This document shows positions 36,525 to 44,704 of a stretch of 64,000 bases of DNA, piece by piece. Each line of letters starts with the position of its first letter. The stretch's first letter is position 1. This DNA is from Bacteroides sp. OF04-15BH (lineage in GTDB: Bacteria; Bacteroidota; Bacteroidia; Bacteroidales; Bacteroidaceae): positions 3,112 through 67,111 of the forward strand of contig NZ_QUEM01000003.1 of NCBI RefSeq assembly GCF_003477995.1, in the 5' to 3' direction. Made by a program: the position numbers and the translations under genes. The notes below the pieces were generated by a model. It made no database searches. It worked only from the letters and a program-made list of their open reading frames with translations, and had not been told where the DNA came from.

Positions 36525-38522
36525 ATGAAAAAAATATTGTCGCTGATATTATGGACCACCGCTCCGGGAATGTGCCTGGCCGGTCCGCTAGACCTTTTGG
36601 TGAAACGTATTGCCCCGGGAAAAGAGAAACATTTTCAGTTTGTTCTGGAACCCGGAAAAAACAAACGGAATTATTTTGAGGTTTCCACCTACAAGGAACG
36701 TATCCGCATCAAGGGAAACTCCTACATCAGTATGGCAAGCGGACTGGACTGGTATCTCAAGAACTACTGCGGTGTGTCTTATGCCAACTGCGACAGTATT
36801 CTACCCCTGCCGGATGTGCTGCCCAAGCCTCAAGAGCGCACTTACAAGGAAACCTATATGCAGATTGGCTATACCGGTTATGATGCCGGGCAACGCCTGT
36901 TCTGGAACTGGCAGGACTGGGAGAAAGAGATAGACCGCATGGCCCTCAGCGGCATCAATGTATGCCCCGTCTGGACCGGTACGGAAAGCGTGTGGAAGGA
37001 GTTTCTCTCCGACTGTAGCCTCGATGAGAAAGCGATATGCCAGTATCTGTTCGGTACGGATCAAGTGCCCGAGGGATGGCTCAAGGGGCAGGAAAACCTG
37101 CAAAAGAAGATTATCAGACGCATGCAGAATCTGGGCATCTCGCCTGTTTATCGGGCCTTTACGGGTACGGTTCCCCAGAGCATGACCGAAGGCAAGCCCA
37201 ACATCATCACCGTGTCGGCCTATACGGCAGAGAATATCAGCCGGAAAGAAACCACAATCAGTGCCGATGATCCGCTGTTTGCCCAGTTGGCAAAAAAATG
37301 GTATGGCAGTTATGAAAAGGTCTACGGCACCGCACCGTTTTATTGGGGAAGCACCAGCGGACAGGATTTTCCGTCGGACATCCAGAAATGCCTGCAGAAA
37401 AGCAATCCTGAAGCCAACTGGATCATACCGGCCGACAGCTATGTGCAAAAGGGAATCAGCACACAAGGACTGGACCGCCCGAAAGCTCTTTTGCTGTATC
37501 CGGAAAGCCATGCGCTCTGGAAAACTCTGGGAGCCACCAAAGAAATTTCCTGGGTATGGGTCTGGAACGAAACGTCTGATGCTCCGGAAACAGCCCTCAC
37601 CCTGCGTGAAGCCTTGAGCCAGCCGGAACAGGCCAGCAACAATCCGGAAACCGCTTCACAGATTCAGGGTGTCGGAACGCAGACCTCGTGCAGCCAGAAC
37701 GCCCCGTTGTCTTATTTTCTGATAAGCAACAGAAGATGGCAACCGGAACTCATTTCCATTCGCGAAGAAACCGAACAATACCTGAAGTTACGCTATGCAT
37801 ACAGCGATTCCACAGCCGTAAGCGCTTGGATCCGCCTGTCAGAAGTGGAAAGAGGATATGACCCGGCTCAAAGTTTCCTGTGCCAAAAACCGGCCATGAA
37901 TCTGCTGGAAGCATCTGCCGAAGACTCTTTGACAGAAGCTGGATACTGTAAGCAAATTTCAGAATCCCTGACCGATTTGCTGACCCTCAAAGAACACTGT
38001 GCCGAAAACGCTAACTATCACCGGGATCTGGTGCGCATCACCGCCCTGCTTCTGGAGAAGAAAAGCCAGCAGCTTTACCGGCAGATAGAGAACGATTTCC
38101 AGACACGGAATGCCGAGCAGATGGCGACGCACCAGCAGGAATTCCTGAATCTGATTCACCGGGCCGACTCGCTCCGCGCTTTCGTTCCCGATCTATGCTG
38201 GGAACACTGGATGGCACACGCCGACCAAAACCAAAAAGGCAAGGAAACGGGAGATATCCTGTGGTACAAATCCCTGCTCCGGAAACAAGAACAAGTCAGT
38301 GGAAAAGTGCCTGCCCTGAACGGAATCCTATCTGCATATTGCACCCCGCGCTGGGAACTGTTCTTCAATTGGATGAGCCGGAAACTGCAAGGCAGACAGA
38401 TTGCCCCCCCGCAATATCAGGGTATGGACGATGCCTGGTATCAGCAGTCCGAGCGCCGTAAGCAGACCAGCGAAACGCCTCAGACATTATATCAAATTAT
38501 CAGCAGTTGCCTCAATTTATAA
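36525..38522 (+). CDS. GH89-like (alpha-N-acetylglucosaminidase fold) protein, probably inactive
   Basis: A 665-residue exported protein (signal peptide to about residue 20). The fold follows GH89: N-domain LDWYLKNYCGVSYA, barrel entry WNWQDWEKEIDRMALSGINVCPVWTGTESVWKEF, ISWVWVWNE, and the C-terminal helical domain with YCTPRWELFFNWMSRKLQ. In active GH89 enzymes the acid/base glutamate is in an FNEM motif and the nucleophile in a TPEGI motif (recalled from human NAGLU). Here the matching places read STSGQDF and TQTSCSQN, so both glutamates appear lost. It may bind rather than cut glycans. It lies 39 bases after the TPR gene. Confidence 0.75.
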   Translation: MKKILSLILWTTAPGMCLAGPLDLLVKRIAPGKEKHFQFVLEPGKNKRNYFEVSTYKERIRIKGNSYISMASGLDWYLKNYCGVSYANCDSILPLPDVLPKPQERTYKETYMQIGYTGYDAGQRLFWNWQDWEKEIDRMALSGINVCPVWTGTESVWKEFLSDCSLDEKAICQYLFGTDQVPEGWLKGQENLQKKIIRRMQNLGISPVYRAFTGTVPQSMTEGKPNIITVSAYTAENISRKETTISADDPLFAQLAKKWYGSYEKVYGTAPFYWGSTSGQDFPSDIQKCLQKSNPEANWIIPADSYVQKGISTQGLDRPKALLLYPESHALWKTLGATKEISWVWVWNETSDAPETALTLREALSQPEQASNNPETASQIQGVGTQTSCSQNAPLSYFLISNRRWQPELISIREETEQYLKLRYAYSDSTAVSAWIRLSEVERGYDPAQSFLCQKPAMNLLEASAEDSLTEAGYCKQISESLTDLLTLKEHCAENANYHRDLVRITALLLEKKSQQLYRQIENDFQTRNAEQMATHQQEFLNLIHRADSLRAFVPDLCWEHWMAHADQNQKGKETGDILWYKSLLRKQEQVSGKVPALNGILSAYCTPRWELFFNWMSRKLQGRQIAPPQYQGMDDAWYQQSERRKQTSETPQTLYQIISSCLNL

Positions 38523-38600
38523 CTAAAAAGACATCGTTTCTATATAATAATGTAACAACTGACAGGAAACTAAAAAATTCGCAAAAAAAAAGTTCATTTT

Positions 38601-38632
38601 ATTGGCGGTGTATGATTTTTTATATACTTTTG
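38601..38632 (+). promoter_or_regulatory. Promoter of the aromatic amino acid operon
   Basis: ATTG (38601-38604), 20 bases, TACTTTTG (38625-38632) fits the Bacteroides consensus. Transcription would begin near 38639, about 18 bases before the leader-peptide ATG. Confidence 0.68.
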
Positions 38633-38656
38633 CGTTAAACAAAAACGAACGACTAA

Positions 38657-38749
38657 ATGAAAGAGTTATTTAATACATATTTTTATTTCTTCTTTTACTT
38701 TTACTTTAGCAATAAAGTGAAGCGGGAGTTCGTATGTATAAGCCAATAA
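38657..38749 (+). CDS. Phe/Tyr-rich leader peptide of the aromatic operon
   Basis: A 30-codon reading frame with eight Phe and four Tyr codons; residues 8-17 are YFYFFFYFYF. It ends in TAA at 38747-38749. Lying between a promoter and an intrinsic terminator ahead of Phe and Tyr biosynthesis genes, it is the sensor of a transcription attenuator. Stalled ribosomes (shortage of charged tRNA-Phe or tRNA-Tyr) would sit at codons 8-17 and leave the antiterminator strand at 38720-38729 free. Ribosomes reaching the stop would cover it. This follows the well-known E. coli pheA logic; function is inferred from sequence. Confidence 0.9.
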   Translation: MKELFNTYFYFFFYFYFSNKVKREFVCISQ

Positions 38750-38807
38750 GAGAACAACAGAATATAAACACATGAATCCCGCTTGCGTGCAAGCGGGATT
38801 TTTTTTT
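38720..38807 (+). promoter_or_regulatory. Attenuator: antiterminator and terminator of the aromatic operon
   Basis: Terminator: AATCCCGCTTG (38775-38785), loop CGTG, CAAGCGGGATT (38790-38800), then a run of T to 38807. Antiterminator: AAGCGGGA (38720-38727) can pair with TCCCGCTT (38777-38784), extended by TT/AA across one bulged G. The 5' strand overlaps codons 22-25 of the leader peptide, so the two structures exclude each other according to ribosome position. Confidence 0.88.
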
Positions 38808-38826
38808 AAAACAGAAAACAGGAGAT

Positions 38827-39669
38827 ATGAAACGAATAGCGATACAAGGTATCAAAGGATCTTATCACGACATTGCAGCACACAAATTCTTCGAAGGAGA
38901 AGACATTGAACTGATATGCTGTGCCACCTTCGAACAGGTTTTCGAAGAACTGCGTCACGACAGTTCTGTCATTGGCATGGCAGCCATCGAGAACACCATT
39001 GCGGGCAGCCTGCTGCACAATTACGAACTGCTGCGCGAAAGCGGTGCCACCATCGTGGGTGAACACAAGCAGCGCATCTCACACAGCATCATGTGTCTGC
39101 CCGAAGACAACTGGGAAGACATTCAGGAAGTGAACTCGCATCCGGTAGCCCTGATGCAGTGCCGCGATTTCCTGAACCACCATCCCAACATCAAGGTGGT
39201 CGAGGTGGAAGACACCGCCGGTGCCGCTGCTGCCATCAGCCAACAGCACAAACGCGGTCACGCCGCCATCTGTTCCAAATTCGCCGCTCCTCTCTACGGC
39301 ATGAAGATTCTGGAGGAAGGCATCGAAACCAACAAACACAATTTTACTCGTTTCCTTGTATTCTGCAATCCGCAGCGGGCCAATCTGCTCCGCGACATCC
39401 GCAAAACCAACAAAGCCAGCATCGTCTTTACCCTGGCCCATGAGGAAGGTTCCCTCTCACAGGTTTTGTCCATTTTCTCTTTCTACAAACTGAACCTTAC
39501 CAAAATACAGTCTCTGCCCATTATCGGCAAGGAATGGCAGTATATGTTCTACGTGGATCTGGCCTTTACCGACTATACCCGCTATTCACAAAGCATTGAT
39601 GCCATAACCCCATTAACCCAAGAACTTAAAATATTAGGAGAATATATCGATGGAAAAGAATGTCTATAA
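38827..39669 (+). CDS. pheA: Prephenate dehydratase
   Basis: A 280-residue enzyme converting prephenate to phenylpyruvate for Phe synthesis. The catalytic domain (1-180) shows FEGEDIELICCATFEQVFEEL, AAIENTIAGSLLHNYELL, HPVALMQC and NKHNFTRFLVF. An ACT domain follows from about residue 195 (SIVFTLAHEEGSLSQVLSIF). Its usual ESRP effector motif reads QSLP. A Shine-Dalgarno AGGAG lies at about 38820-38824. There is no chorismate mutase domain; that activity is fused to the DAHP synthase downstream. The stop overlaps the aminotransferase start by 20 bases. Confidence 0.95.
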   Translation: MKRIAIQGIKGSYHDIAAHKFFEGEDIELICCATFEQVFEELRHDSSVIGMAAIENTIAGSLLHNYELLRESGATIVGEHKQRISHSIMCLPEDNWEDIQEVNSHPVALMQCRDFLNHHPNIKVVEVEDTAGAAAAISQQHKRGHAAICSKFAAPLYGMKILEEGIETNKHNFTRFLVFCNPQRANLLRDIRKTNKASIVFTLAHEEGSLSQVLSIFSFYKLNLTKIQSLPIIGKEWQYMFYVDLAFTDYTRYSQSIDAITPLTQELKILGEYIDGKECL

Positions 39670-40837
39670 CACAAATATAAAACCGGCCGACCGTCTGGCC
39701 TCTGTCAACGAATATTATTTCTCTAGAAAGGGAAAAGAAGTAGCCCGCATGAATGCCGAGGGCATGAACATCATCAGCCTGGCGATAGGCAGCCCTGATA
39801 TGCCGCCCTCACCGCAGACCATCGAAACCCTGTGCGAGCAGGCCCGCCGGGATGACGTACACGGATATCAGCCCACAGTGGGTATTCCGGAACTGCGCCG
39901 CGCCATGGCCAATTTCTATAAGAAATGGTATGATGTGGAACTGGACCCGCAAACCGAAATCCAGCCGCTCATCGGCTCCAAGGAAGGCATCCTGCATGTC
40001 ACACTGGCTTTTGTCAATCCGGGCGATCAGGTGCTGGTTCCCAATCCGGGTTATCCCACCTATACTTCTCTGAGCCGCATTCTGGGTGCGGAGATTGTCA
40101 ACTACGATCTGACTCCCGAGAACGGATGGCAACCGGATTTCGACGCTCTGGAGCGCATGGATCTGAGCCGTGTGAAACTGATGTGGACCAACTATCCCAA
40201 CATGCCGACCGGCGCCAACGCCCAGATGGAAACCTATCAGAAACTGGTGGACTTTGCCCAGCGCCACAACATCATCGTGGTGAACGACAACCCCTACAGC
40301 TTCATTCTGAACCGCGAACACCGGAGTATCCTCCAGATACCGGGCGCCAAGAGCTGCTGCATCGAGTTCAACTCCATGAGCAAGAGCCACAACATGCCAG
40401 GCTGGCGCGTGGGTATGCTCTCCACCAACGCCGAGTTCATCCGCTGGATTCTGAAGGTAAAGAGCAATATCGACTCCGGAACTTTCCGTCCGTTGCAGCT
40501 GGCAGCCGCCAAGGCTTTGGAGAATGATGCCGAATGGCACGACGAAGCCAACGTGCAGGTATATGCCCGTCGCCGGGCACTGGCCGAAGAGATCATGCGC
40601 ACGCTGAACTGCTCTTTCGATCCGAACCAGGTGGGCATGTTCCTCTGGGGACGCATTCCGGACAGTTATCAGGACGTGGAAGAACTCACCGAGAAGGTGC
40701 TTCACGAAGCGCGTGTCTTCATCACTCCGGGATTCATCTTCGGATCAAACGGAAAGCGCTACATCCGCATTTCTCTCTGTGCCAAGGAAGACAAGATTGC
40801 CGAAGCACTGGAGCGTATCAAAAAAGTATTCAAATAA
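39650..40837 (+). CDS. PLP-dependent aminotransferase, probably aromatic
   Basis: A 395-residue class I/II aminotransferase. The PLP lysine lies in FNSMSKSHNMPGWRVG, and the family arginine near the end in YIRISLC. Other motifs: YQPTVGIPELRRAMANFY, VLVPNPGYPTYTSLSR and NYPNMPTGA. Its place between prephenate dehydratase and DAHP synthase suggests it aminates phenylpyruvate and 4-hydroxyphenylpyruvate in the last step of Phe and Tyr synthesis. Relatives include diaminopimelate aminotransferase, so specificity is inferred from context. Confidence 0.9.
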   Translation: MEKNVYNTNIKPADRLASVNEYYFSRKGKEVARMNAEGMNIISLAIGSPDMPPSPQTIETLCEQARRDDVHGYQPTVGIPELRRAMANFYKKWYDVELDPQTEIQPLIGSKEGILHVTLAFVNPGDQVLVPNPGYPTYTSLSRILGAEIVNYDLTPENGWQPDFDALERMDLSRVKLMWTNYPNMPTGANAQMETYQKLVDFAQRHNIIVVNDNPYSFILNREHRSILQIPGAKSCCIEFNSMSKSHNMPGWRVGMLSTNAEFIRWILKVKSNIDSGTFRPLQLAAAKALENDAEWHDEANVQVYARRRALAEEIMRTLNCSFDPNQVGMFLWGRIPDSYQDVEELTEKVLHEARVFITPGFIFGSNGKRYIRISLCAKEDKIAEALERIKKVFK

Positions 40838-40863
40838 TCACAACAACATAAATATAAAATAGT

Positions 40864-41931
40864 ATGGAACTGAACTTAAAACCATTGAATTTACCGGGCT
40901 CTGACAACAGACCCTTAGTGATAGCCGGACCTTGCAGTGCCGAAACCGAAGAGCAAGTCATGGAAACTGCCAAAGCATTGGCCAATAAAGGTATCAAGAT
41001 ATTCCGCGCGGGTGTATGGAAACCGCGTACCAAACCGGGAGGCTTCGAAGGTATGGGCGAAGAGGCTCTGCCTTGGTTGCAGCGCGTAAAACAGGAAACC
41101 GGTATGCTGATCGGTACCGAGGTGGCCACTCCCAAGCACGTGGAAGCTGCCCTGAATGCCGGACTGGATATGCTGTGGGTAGGCGCACGCACCTCAGCCA
41201 ACCCGTTTGCCGTGCAGGAGCTGGCAGATTCTCTGAAAGGCGTGGACATTCCTGTGTTCGTGAAGAACCCGGTCAATCCGGACATTGAATTGTGGATCGG
41301 TGCTTTGGAGCGTATCAACGGAGCAGGAATCACCCGTCTGGCCGCCATCCACCGAGGCTTCTCCAGCATCGACCAGAAGCTGTACCGCAACGCCCCGATG
41401 TGGCACATTCCTATTGAGTTGCACCGTCGCTGCCCGAACCTGCCGATTATCTGCGATCCGAGCCATATCGGCGGTCGCCGCGATCTGATTGCTCCGTTGT
41501 CACAGCAGGCTATGGATATGGGATTCGAGGGCCTCATCGTAGAGAGCCACTGCAACCCGGACTGCGCCTGGAGCGATGCCAACCAGCAGGTAATGCCCGA
41601 CGTGCTGAATTTCATTCTGGACCGTCTGGTGGTGCGTAACACCAAGGAAAGCACCGAAAGCCTGAACATCCTGCGCCAGCAGATTGACGAACTGGACAAC
41701 CGTCTGATGGAGCTGCTCACCAAGCGTATGCGCATCAGCCGCGAGATTGCCGCCTACAAGAAAGAACACAGCATGGCGGTAGTGCAGACTGCCCGCTACA
41801 GCGAGATTCTGGACAAGCGTGCCGCTCAAGGTGTACTCTGCGGCATGGATGCCGACTTCATCAAGAGCATCTACGAGCATATCCACGAAGAGAGTGTACG
41901 TCAGCAGATGGAATTTATGAACAAACAGTAA
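40864..41931 (+). CDS. Bifunctional DAHP synthase and chorismate mutase
   Basis: A 355-residue fusion. Residues 1-265 form a short DAHP synthase (IAGPCSAETEEQV, AGVWKPRTKPGGFEG, GTEVATPKHVEAAL, CDPSHIGGRRDL, VESHCNPDCAWSD) that condenses PEP and erythrose-4-phosphate, opening the shikimate pathway. Residues 268-355 are an AroQ-type chorismate mutase (LRQQIDELDNRLMELLTKRMRISREIAAYKKEH), giving prephenate. One protein thus supplies both the first step and the branch to Phe/Tyr. It lies 26 bases from its neighbours on each side. Confidence 0.95.
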   Translation: MELNLKPLNLPGSDNRPLVIAGPCSAETEEQVMETAKALANKGIKIFRAGVWKPRTKPGGFEGMGEEALPWLQRVKQETGMLIGTEVATPKHVEAALNAGLDMLWVGARTSANPFAVQELADSLKGVDIPVFVKNPVNPDIELWIGALERINGAGITRLAAIHRGFSSIDQKLYRNAPMWHIPIELHRRCPNLPIICDPSHIGGRRDLIAPLSQQAMDMGFEGLIVESHCNPDCAWSDANQQVMPDVLNFILDRLVVRNTKESTESLNILRQQIDELDNRLMELLTKRMRISREIAAYKKEHSMAVVQTARYSEILDKRAAQGVLCGMDADFIKSIYEHIHEESVRQQMEFMNKQ

Positions 41932-41957
41932 AACAACACAAATAACTTGATCATACG

Positions 41958-42731
41958 ATGAGAATTTTGGTTTTAGGTGCCGGTAAGATGGGCTCGTTTT
42001 TTGTAGATTTATTGAGTTTTGAGCATGAAACAGCGGTATATGAAGTAGACCCGAAACGATTGCGCTTCATGTATAACACCCAGCGTTTCACCTCGCTCGA
42101 TGAGATCGATGCCTTCGATCCGGAACTGGTCATCAATGCCGTAACGTTGAAATACACGCTCGACGTGTTCCGTCAGGTGATTCCACACCTGTCCAAGGAC
42201 TGCATCATCAGCGACATCTCTTCCGTGAAGACCGGATTCAAGAAATTCTATGAAGAAACCGGTATGCGCTATGTCAGCACCCACCCCATGTTCGGCCCCA
42301 CATTTGCCAATCTGGGCGCTCTGAGTCAGGAAAATGCCATCATCATCAACGAAGGTGATTATATGGGACGAATTTTCTTCCGCGACTTATATAACCGTCT
42401 GGGACTGAACATCTGTGAGTATTCCTTCGAAGGGCACGATGAAACCATGGCCTACTCCCTGAGTATCCCTTTTGTTTCGACTTTTGTGTTTGCGGCAGTC
42501 ATGAAGCATCAGGATGCTCCGGGTACCACCTTCAAGCGCCACCTGCAGATTGCCCGCGGCGTTTTGGGCGAAGACGACTGTCTGCTGCGCGAAATCCTGT
42601 ATAATCCGCGCACCAAAGATCAGGTGGAGCAGATCCGTGAGGAACTCAAGGAGCTGATTGACATCATCACTTCGCACGACGAAGAGGCCATGAAGAACTA
42701 CCTCACCAAGATTCGGGAAAACATCAAATAA
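41958..42731 (+). CDS. tyrA: Prephenate dehydrogenase
   Basis: A 257-residue NAD(P)-dependent enzyme that oxidises and decarboxylates prephenate to 4-hydroxyphenylpyruvate for Tyr. The Rossmann motif is at the start (ILVLGAGKMGSFFVDLL), followed by DISSVKTGFKKFYEE, the substrate-site STHPMFGPT and SIPFVSTFVFAAV. It is the last gene of the operon, followed by a terminator at 42762. Confidence 0.93.
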   Translation: MRILVLGAGKMGSFFVDLLSFEHETAVYEVDPKRLRFMYNTQRFTSLDEIDAFDPELVINAVTLKYTLDVFRQVIPHLSKDCIISDISSVKTGFKKFYEETGMRYVSTHPMFGPTFANLGALSQENAIIINEGDYMGRIFFRDLYNRLGLNICEYSFEGHDETMAYSLSIPFVSTFVFAAVMKHQDAPGTTFKRHLQIARGVLGEDDCLLREILYNPRTKDQVEQIREELKELIDIITSHDEEAMKNYLTKIRENIK

Positions 42732-42761
42732 AGAATATTTCTTTATGATTGTCCACTCCAA

Positions 42762-42801
42762 GGGCTGCATCCTTTTATCCGGGGATGCAGCCCTGTTTTT
42801 A
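42762..42801 (+). terminator. Terminator of the aromatic operon
   Basis: GGGCTGCATCC (42762-42772) and GGATGCAGCCC (42783-42793) form a perfect 11-base stem with a 10-base loop, followed by TGTTTTTA. Confidence 0.92.
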
Positions 42802-42909
42802 TGGCCTTACCTTCCCTAAGACTGCACATAACGGGAAAGACGGAAAAAAATCATCAGCATCATTTTGCAAAATCATCAAAATGATTTTTTCTTTTTATCA
42901 GAATGATTT

Positions 42910-42940
42910 TTTGCCTTCATTTAGTTTTTGGTTATTTTTG
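42910..42940 (+). promoter_or_regulatory. Promoter of the cobUTS operon
   Basis: TTTG (42910-42913), 19 bases, TATTTTTG (42933-42940) is a perfect match to the Bacteroides consensus. Transcription would begin near 42947, about 140 bases before cobU. Confidence 0.7.
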
Positions 42941-42983
42941 TATGAAGTTATTTTTTCGTCTGATACAAAAACATTATGTTACC

Positions 42984-43024
42984 GGCTCAAAACTAATGTG
43001 ACTGGCTCAGGAACTAATGTGACT
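42984..43024 (+). repeat. Tandem 20-base repeat in the cobU leader
   Basis: GGCTCAAAACTAATGTGACT (42984-43003) is followed at once by a near-identical 21-base copy (43004-43024, with GG for A after GGCTCA). It lies in the predicted 5' leader of cobU. It could be a protein-binding site, an RNA element, or a remnant of an insertion sequence end. Confidence 0.7.
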
Positions 43025-43088
43025 TCAAAACAGAAATTGCAATCAGCAATATATTAAAGGAAAAATCATCCTAGCAATATAATCCAAC

Positions 43089-43655
43089 ATGGCCAAAAGA
43101 ATCATTCTGATTACCGGAGGCGAACGCTCCGGAAAAAGCTCCTACGCCGAACAGATGGCCCAGCAATACGACCCGAATCCGGTGTATCTGGCCACCGCAC
43201 GTATCTGGGACGAGGAGTTCCGTCTGCGGGTCCGGATGCACCAGCAGCGACGGGGCGCACACTGGATAAACATAGAAGAACCGATGGAACTGTCGCGCCA
43301 CCATCTTGCCGGTCATACGGTGCTGGTGGACTGTCTGACCCTATGGGCCACCAATTTTTTCTTTCGGGCTTCGACTGATGAAATAGATGAAGAAGTGGAA
43401 GATGCCCAGAAAGCCAGACAGGGACAGGAAACCGTAAAACAGGTTTTACAGGAACTGAAGGAAGAGTTCGACCGCCTGACTCAACAGGACGCCACCTTTC
43501 TGTTCGTCACCAACGAAATCGGCAGCGGAGGCATCTCCCCGAACCCGATACAGCGCCGGTTTACCGACCTATTGGGCTGGCTGAACCAATATGTGGCCCA
43601 AAAGGCCGACGAAGTGATCCTGATGGTCAGCGGCATCCCCGTTAAAATAAAATGA
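43089..43655 (+). CDS. cobU: Adenosylcobinamide kinase / adenosylcobinamide-phosphate guanylyltransferase
   Basis: A 188-residue bifunctional enzyme that phosphorylates adenosylcobinamide and attaches GMP, activating it for the lower ligand. The P-loop is GGERSGKSSYAEQ near the N-terminus. DEEFRLRVRMHQQRR, VDCLTLWATN and FVTNEIGSGGISPNPIQRRF are family hallmarks. It overlaps cobT by four bases. Confidence 0.95.
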   Translation: MAKRIILITGGERSGKSSYAEQMAQQYDPNPVYLATARIWDEEFRLRVRMHQQRRGAHWINIEEPMELSRHHLAGHTVLVDCLTLWATNFFFRASTDEIDEEVEDAQKARQGQETVKQVLQELKEEFDRLTQQDATFLFVTNEIGSGGISPNPIQRRFTDLLGWLNQYVAQKADEVILMVSGIPVKIK

Positions 43656-44704
43656 ACATGAACACCTATTCTATTATTCCACCGGATTCCCGTTTGAAAG
43701 AACGGATACAGCAACAGATTGACAACCTGAACAAACCGTTAGGCGCTTTGGGGCGACTGGAAGAAATCGCCCTGCAAATCTGTCTGATCCAACAGACTTG
43801 TCACCCCACACTGCAACACCCTTGCCACGTGCTGTTTGCAGCCGACCACGGTATTGAACGCGAAGGCGTGAGTGCCTCTCCGCGGGAAATCACCTGGCAG
43901 CAGATGATTAACTTTACCCGAGGAGGCGGAGGAGTCAATATGTTCTGCCGTCAGCATGGTTTTGAACTGCATCTGGTGGACGTGGGCGTAGATTACGACC
44001 TGAGCGATTTTCCAAAAATCATCGACCGGAAAATAGCACGGGGCACACGCAACTTCCTGCACGAAGCGGCCATGAGTGAAGAAGAAATGGAACGCGCCTT
44101 GCAAACGGGCACAGAAATGACGGACCGCTGCCGGAAAAACGGCTGCAACATCATCTGCTTTGGCGAGATGGGTATCGGAAACACTTCTCCCTCAGCCATC
44201 TGGCTGCATCTGTTGGGAGAGCATCCGCTGGAGGAGTGTATCGGATGCGGCTCCGGCCTGAATCCGGAAGGAGTGTCTCATAAATATAAGGTATTAAGTG
44301 CTGCCGTAGACCGTTTCCGGCAAAAATATCCCGCTCCTACCCCGGAAGAAATCATCCGATATTTCGGAGGTTTTGAAATGGTTGCCACAGTAGGAGCCAT
44401 GCTTCGTGCAGCAGAACTGGGTATGATCATTCTGGTGGACGGCTTTATCATGTCGGCCTGTATGCTGGCAGCCTGCCGCCTTTATCCGGCCACACGGGAA
44501 TATGCCCTTTTCGGTCACGAAGGAGAAGAGCGCGGTCATCGTCTGCTGCTGGCCGACCTGCATGCCCACGGACTGCTGCAGCTGGGTTTCCGGCTTGGCG
44601 AAGGAACCGGCGCCCTTTGTGCCTATCCGATTATCGAGTCGGCAGTACGCATGATGAATGAAATGAATACATTTGACGAATCACACATCACCAAATATTT
44701 TTAA
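43652..44704 (+). CDS. cobT: Nicotinate-nucleotide--dimethylbenzimidazole phosphoribosyltransferase
   Basis: A 350-residue enzyme making alpha-ribazole phosphate, the lower ligand precursor of cobalamin. Motifs: LNKPLGALGRLEEIALQ, LFAADHGIEREGVSASPREITWQQM, GEMGIGNTSPSAIWL, GCGSGLNPEGVSHK and VDGFIMSACMLAA. It starts inside the end of cobU and its TAA overlaps the cobS ATG. Confidence 0.95.
   Translation: MNMNTYSIIPPDSRLKERIQQQIDNLNKPLGALGRLEEIALQICLIQQTCHPTLQHPCHVLFAADHGIEREGVSASPREITWQQMINFTRGGGGVNMFCRQHGFELHLVDVGVDYDLSDFPKIIDRKIARGTRNFLHEAAMSEEEMERALQTGTEMTDRCRKNGCNIICFGEMGIGNTSPSAIWLHLLGEHPLEECIGCGSGLNPEGVSHKYKVLSAAVDRFRQKYPAPTPEEIIRYFGGFEMVATVGAMLRAAELGMIILVDGFIMSACMLAACRLYPATREYALFGHEGEERGHRLLLADLHAHGLLQLGFRLGEGTGALCAYPIIESAVRMMNEMNTFDESHITKYF

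Larger units (their letters stand above)
42802..43088 (+). other. cobU upstream region with AATGATTTT repeats
   Basis: The left part has palindromic AAATCAT/ATGATTT elements, including AAAATCAT (42869-42876) with ATGATTTT (42881-42888). The cobU promoter and a leader of about 140 bases follow. I could not identify a B12-box or any other cobalamin riboswitch signature. Confidence 0.5.

Noticed and set aside
42941..43088. Cobalamin riboswitch in the cobU leader
   Set aside because: No B12-box-like conserved core was found by eye and the leader is short for one; a covariance search would decide.
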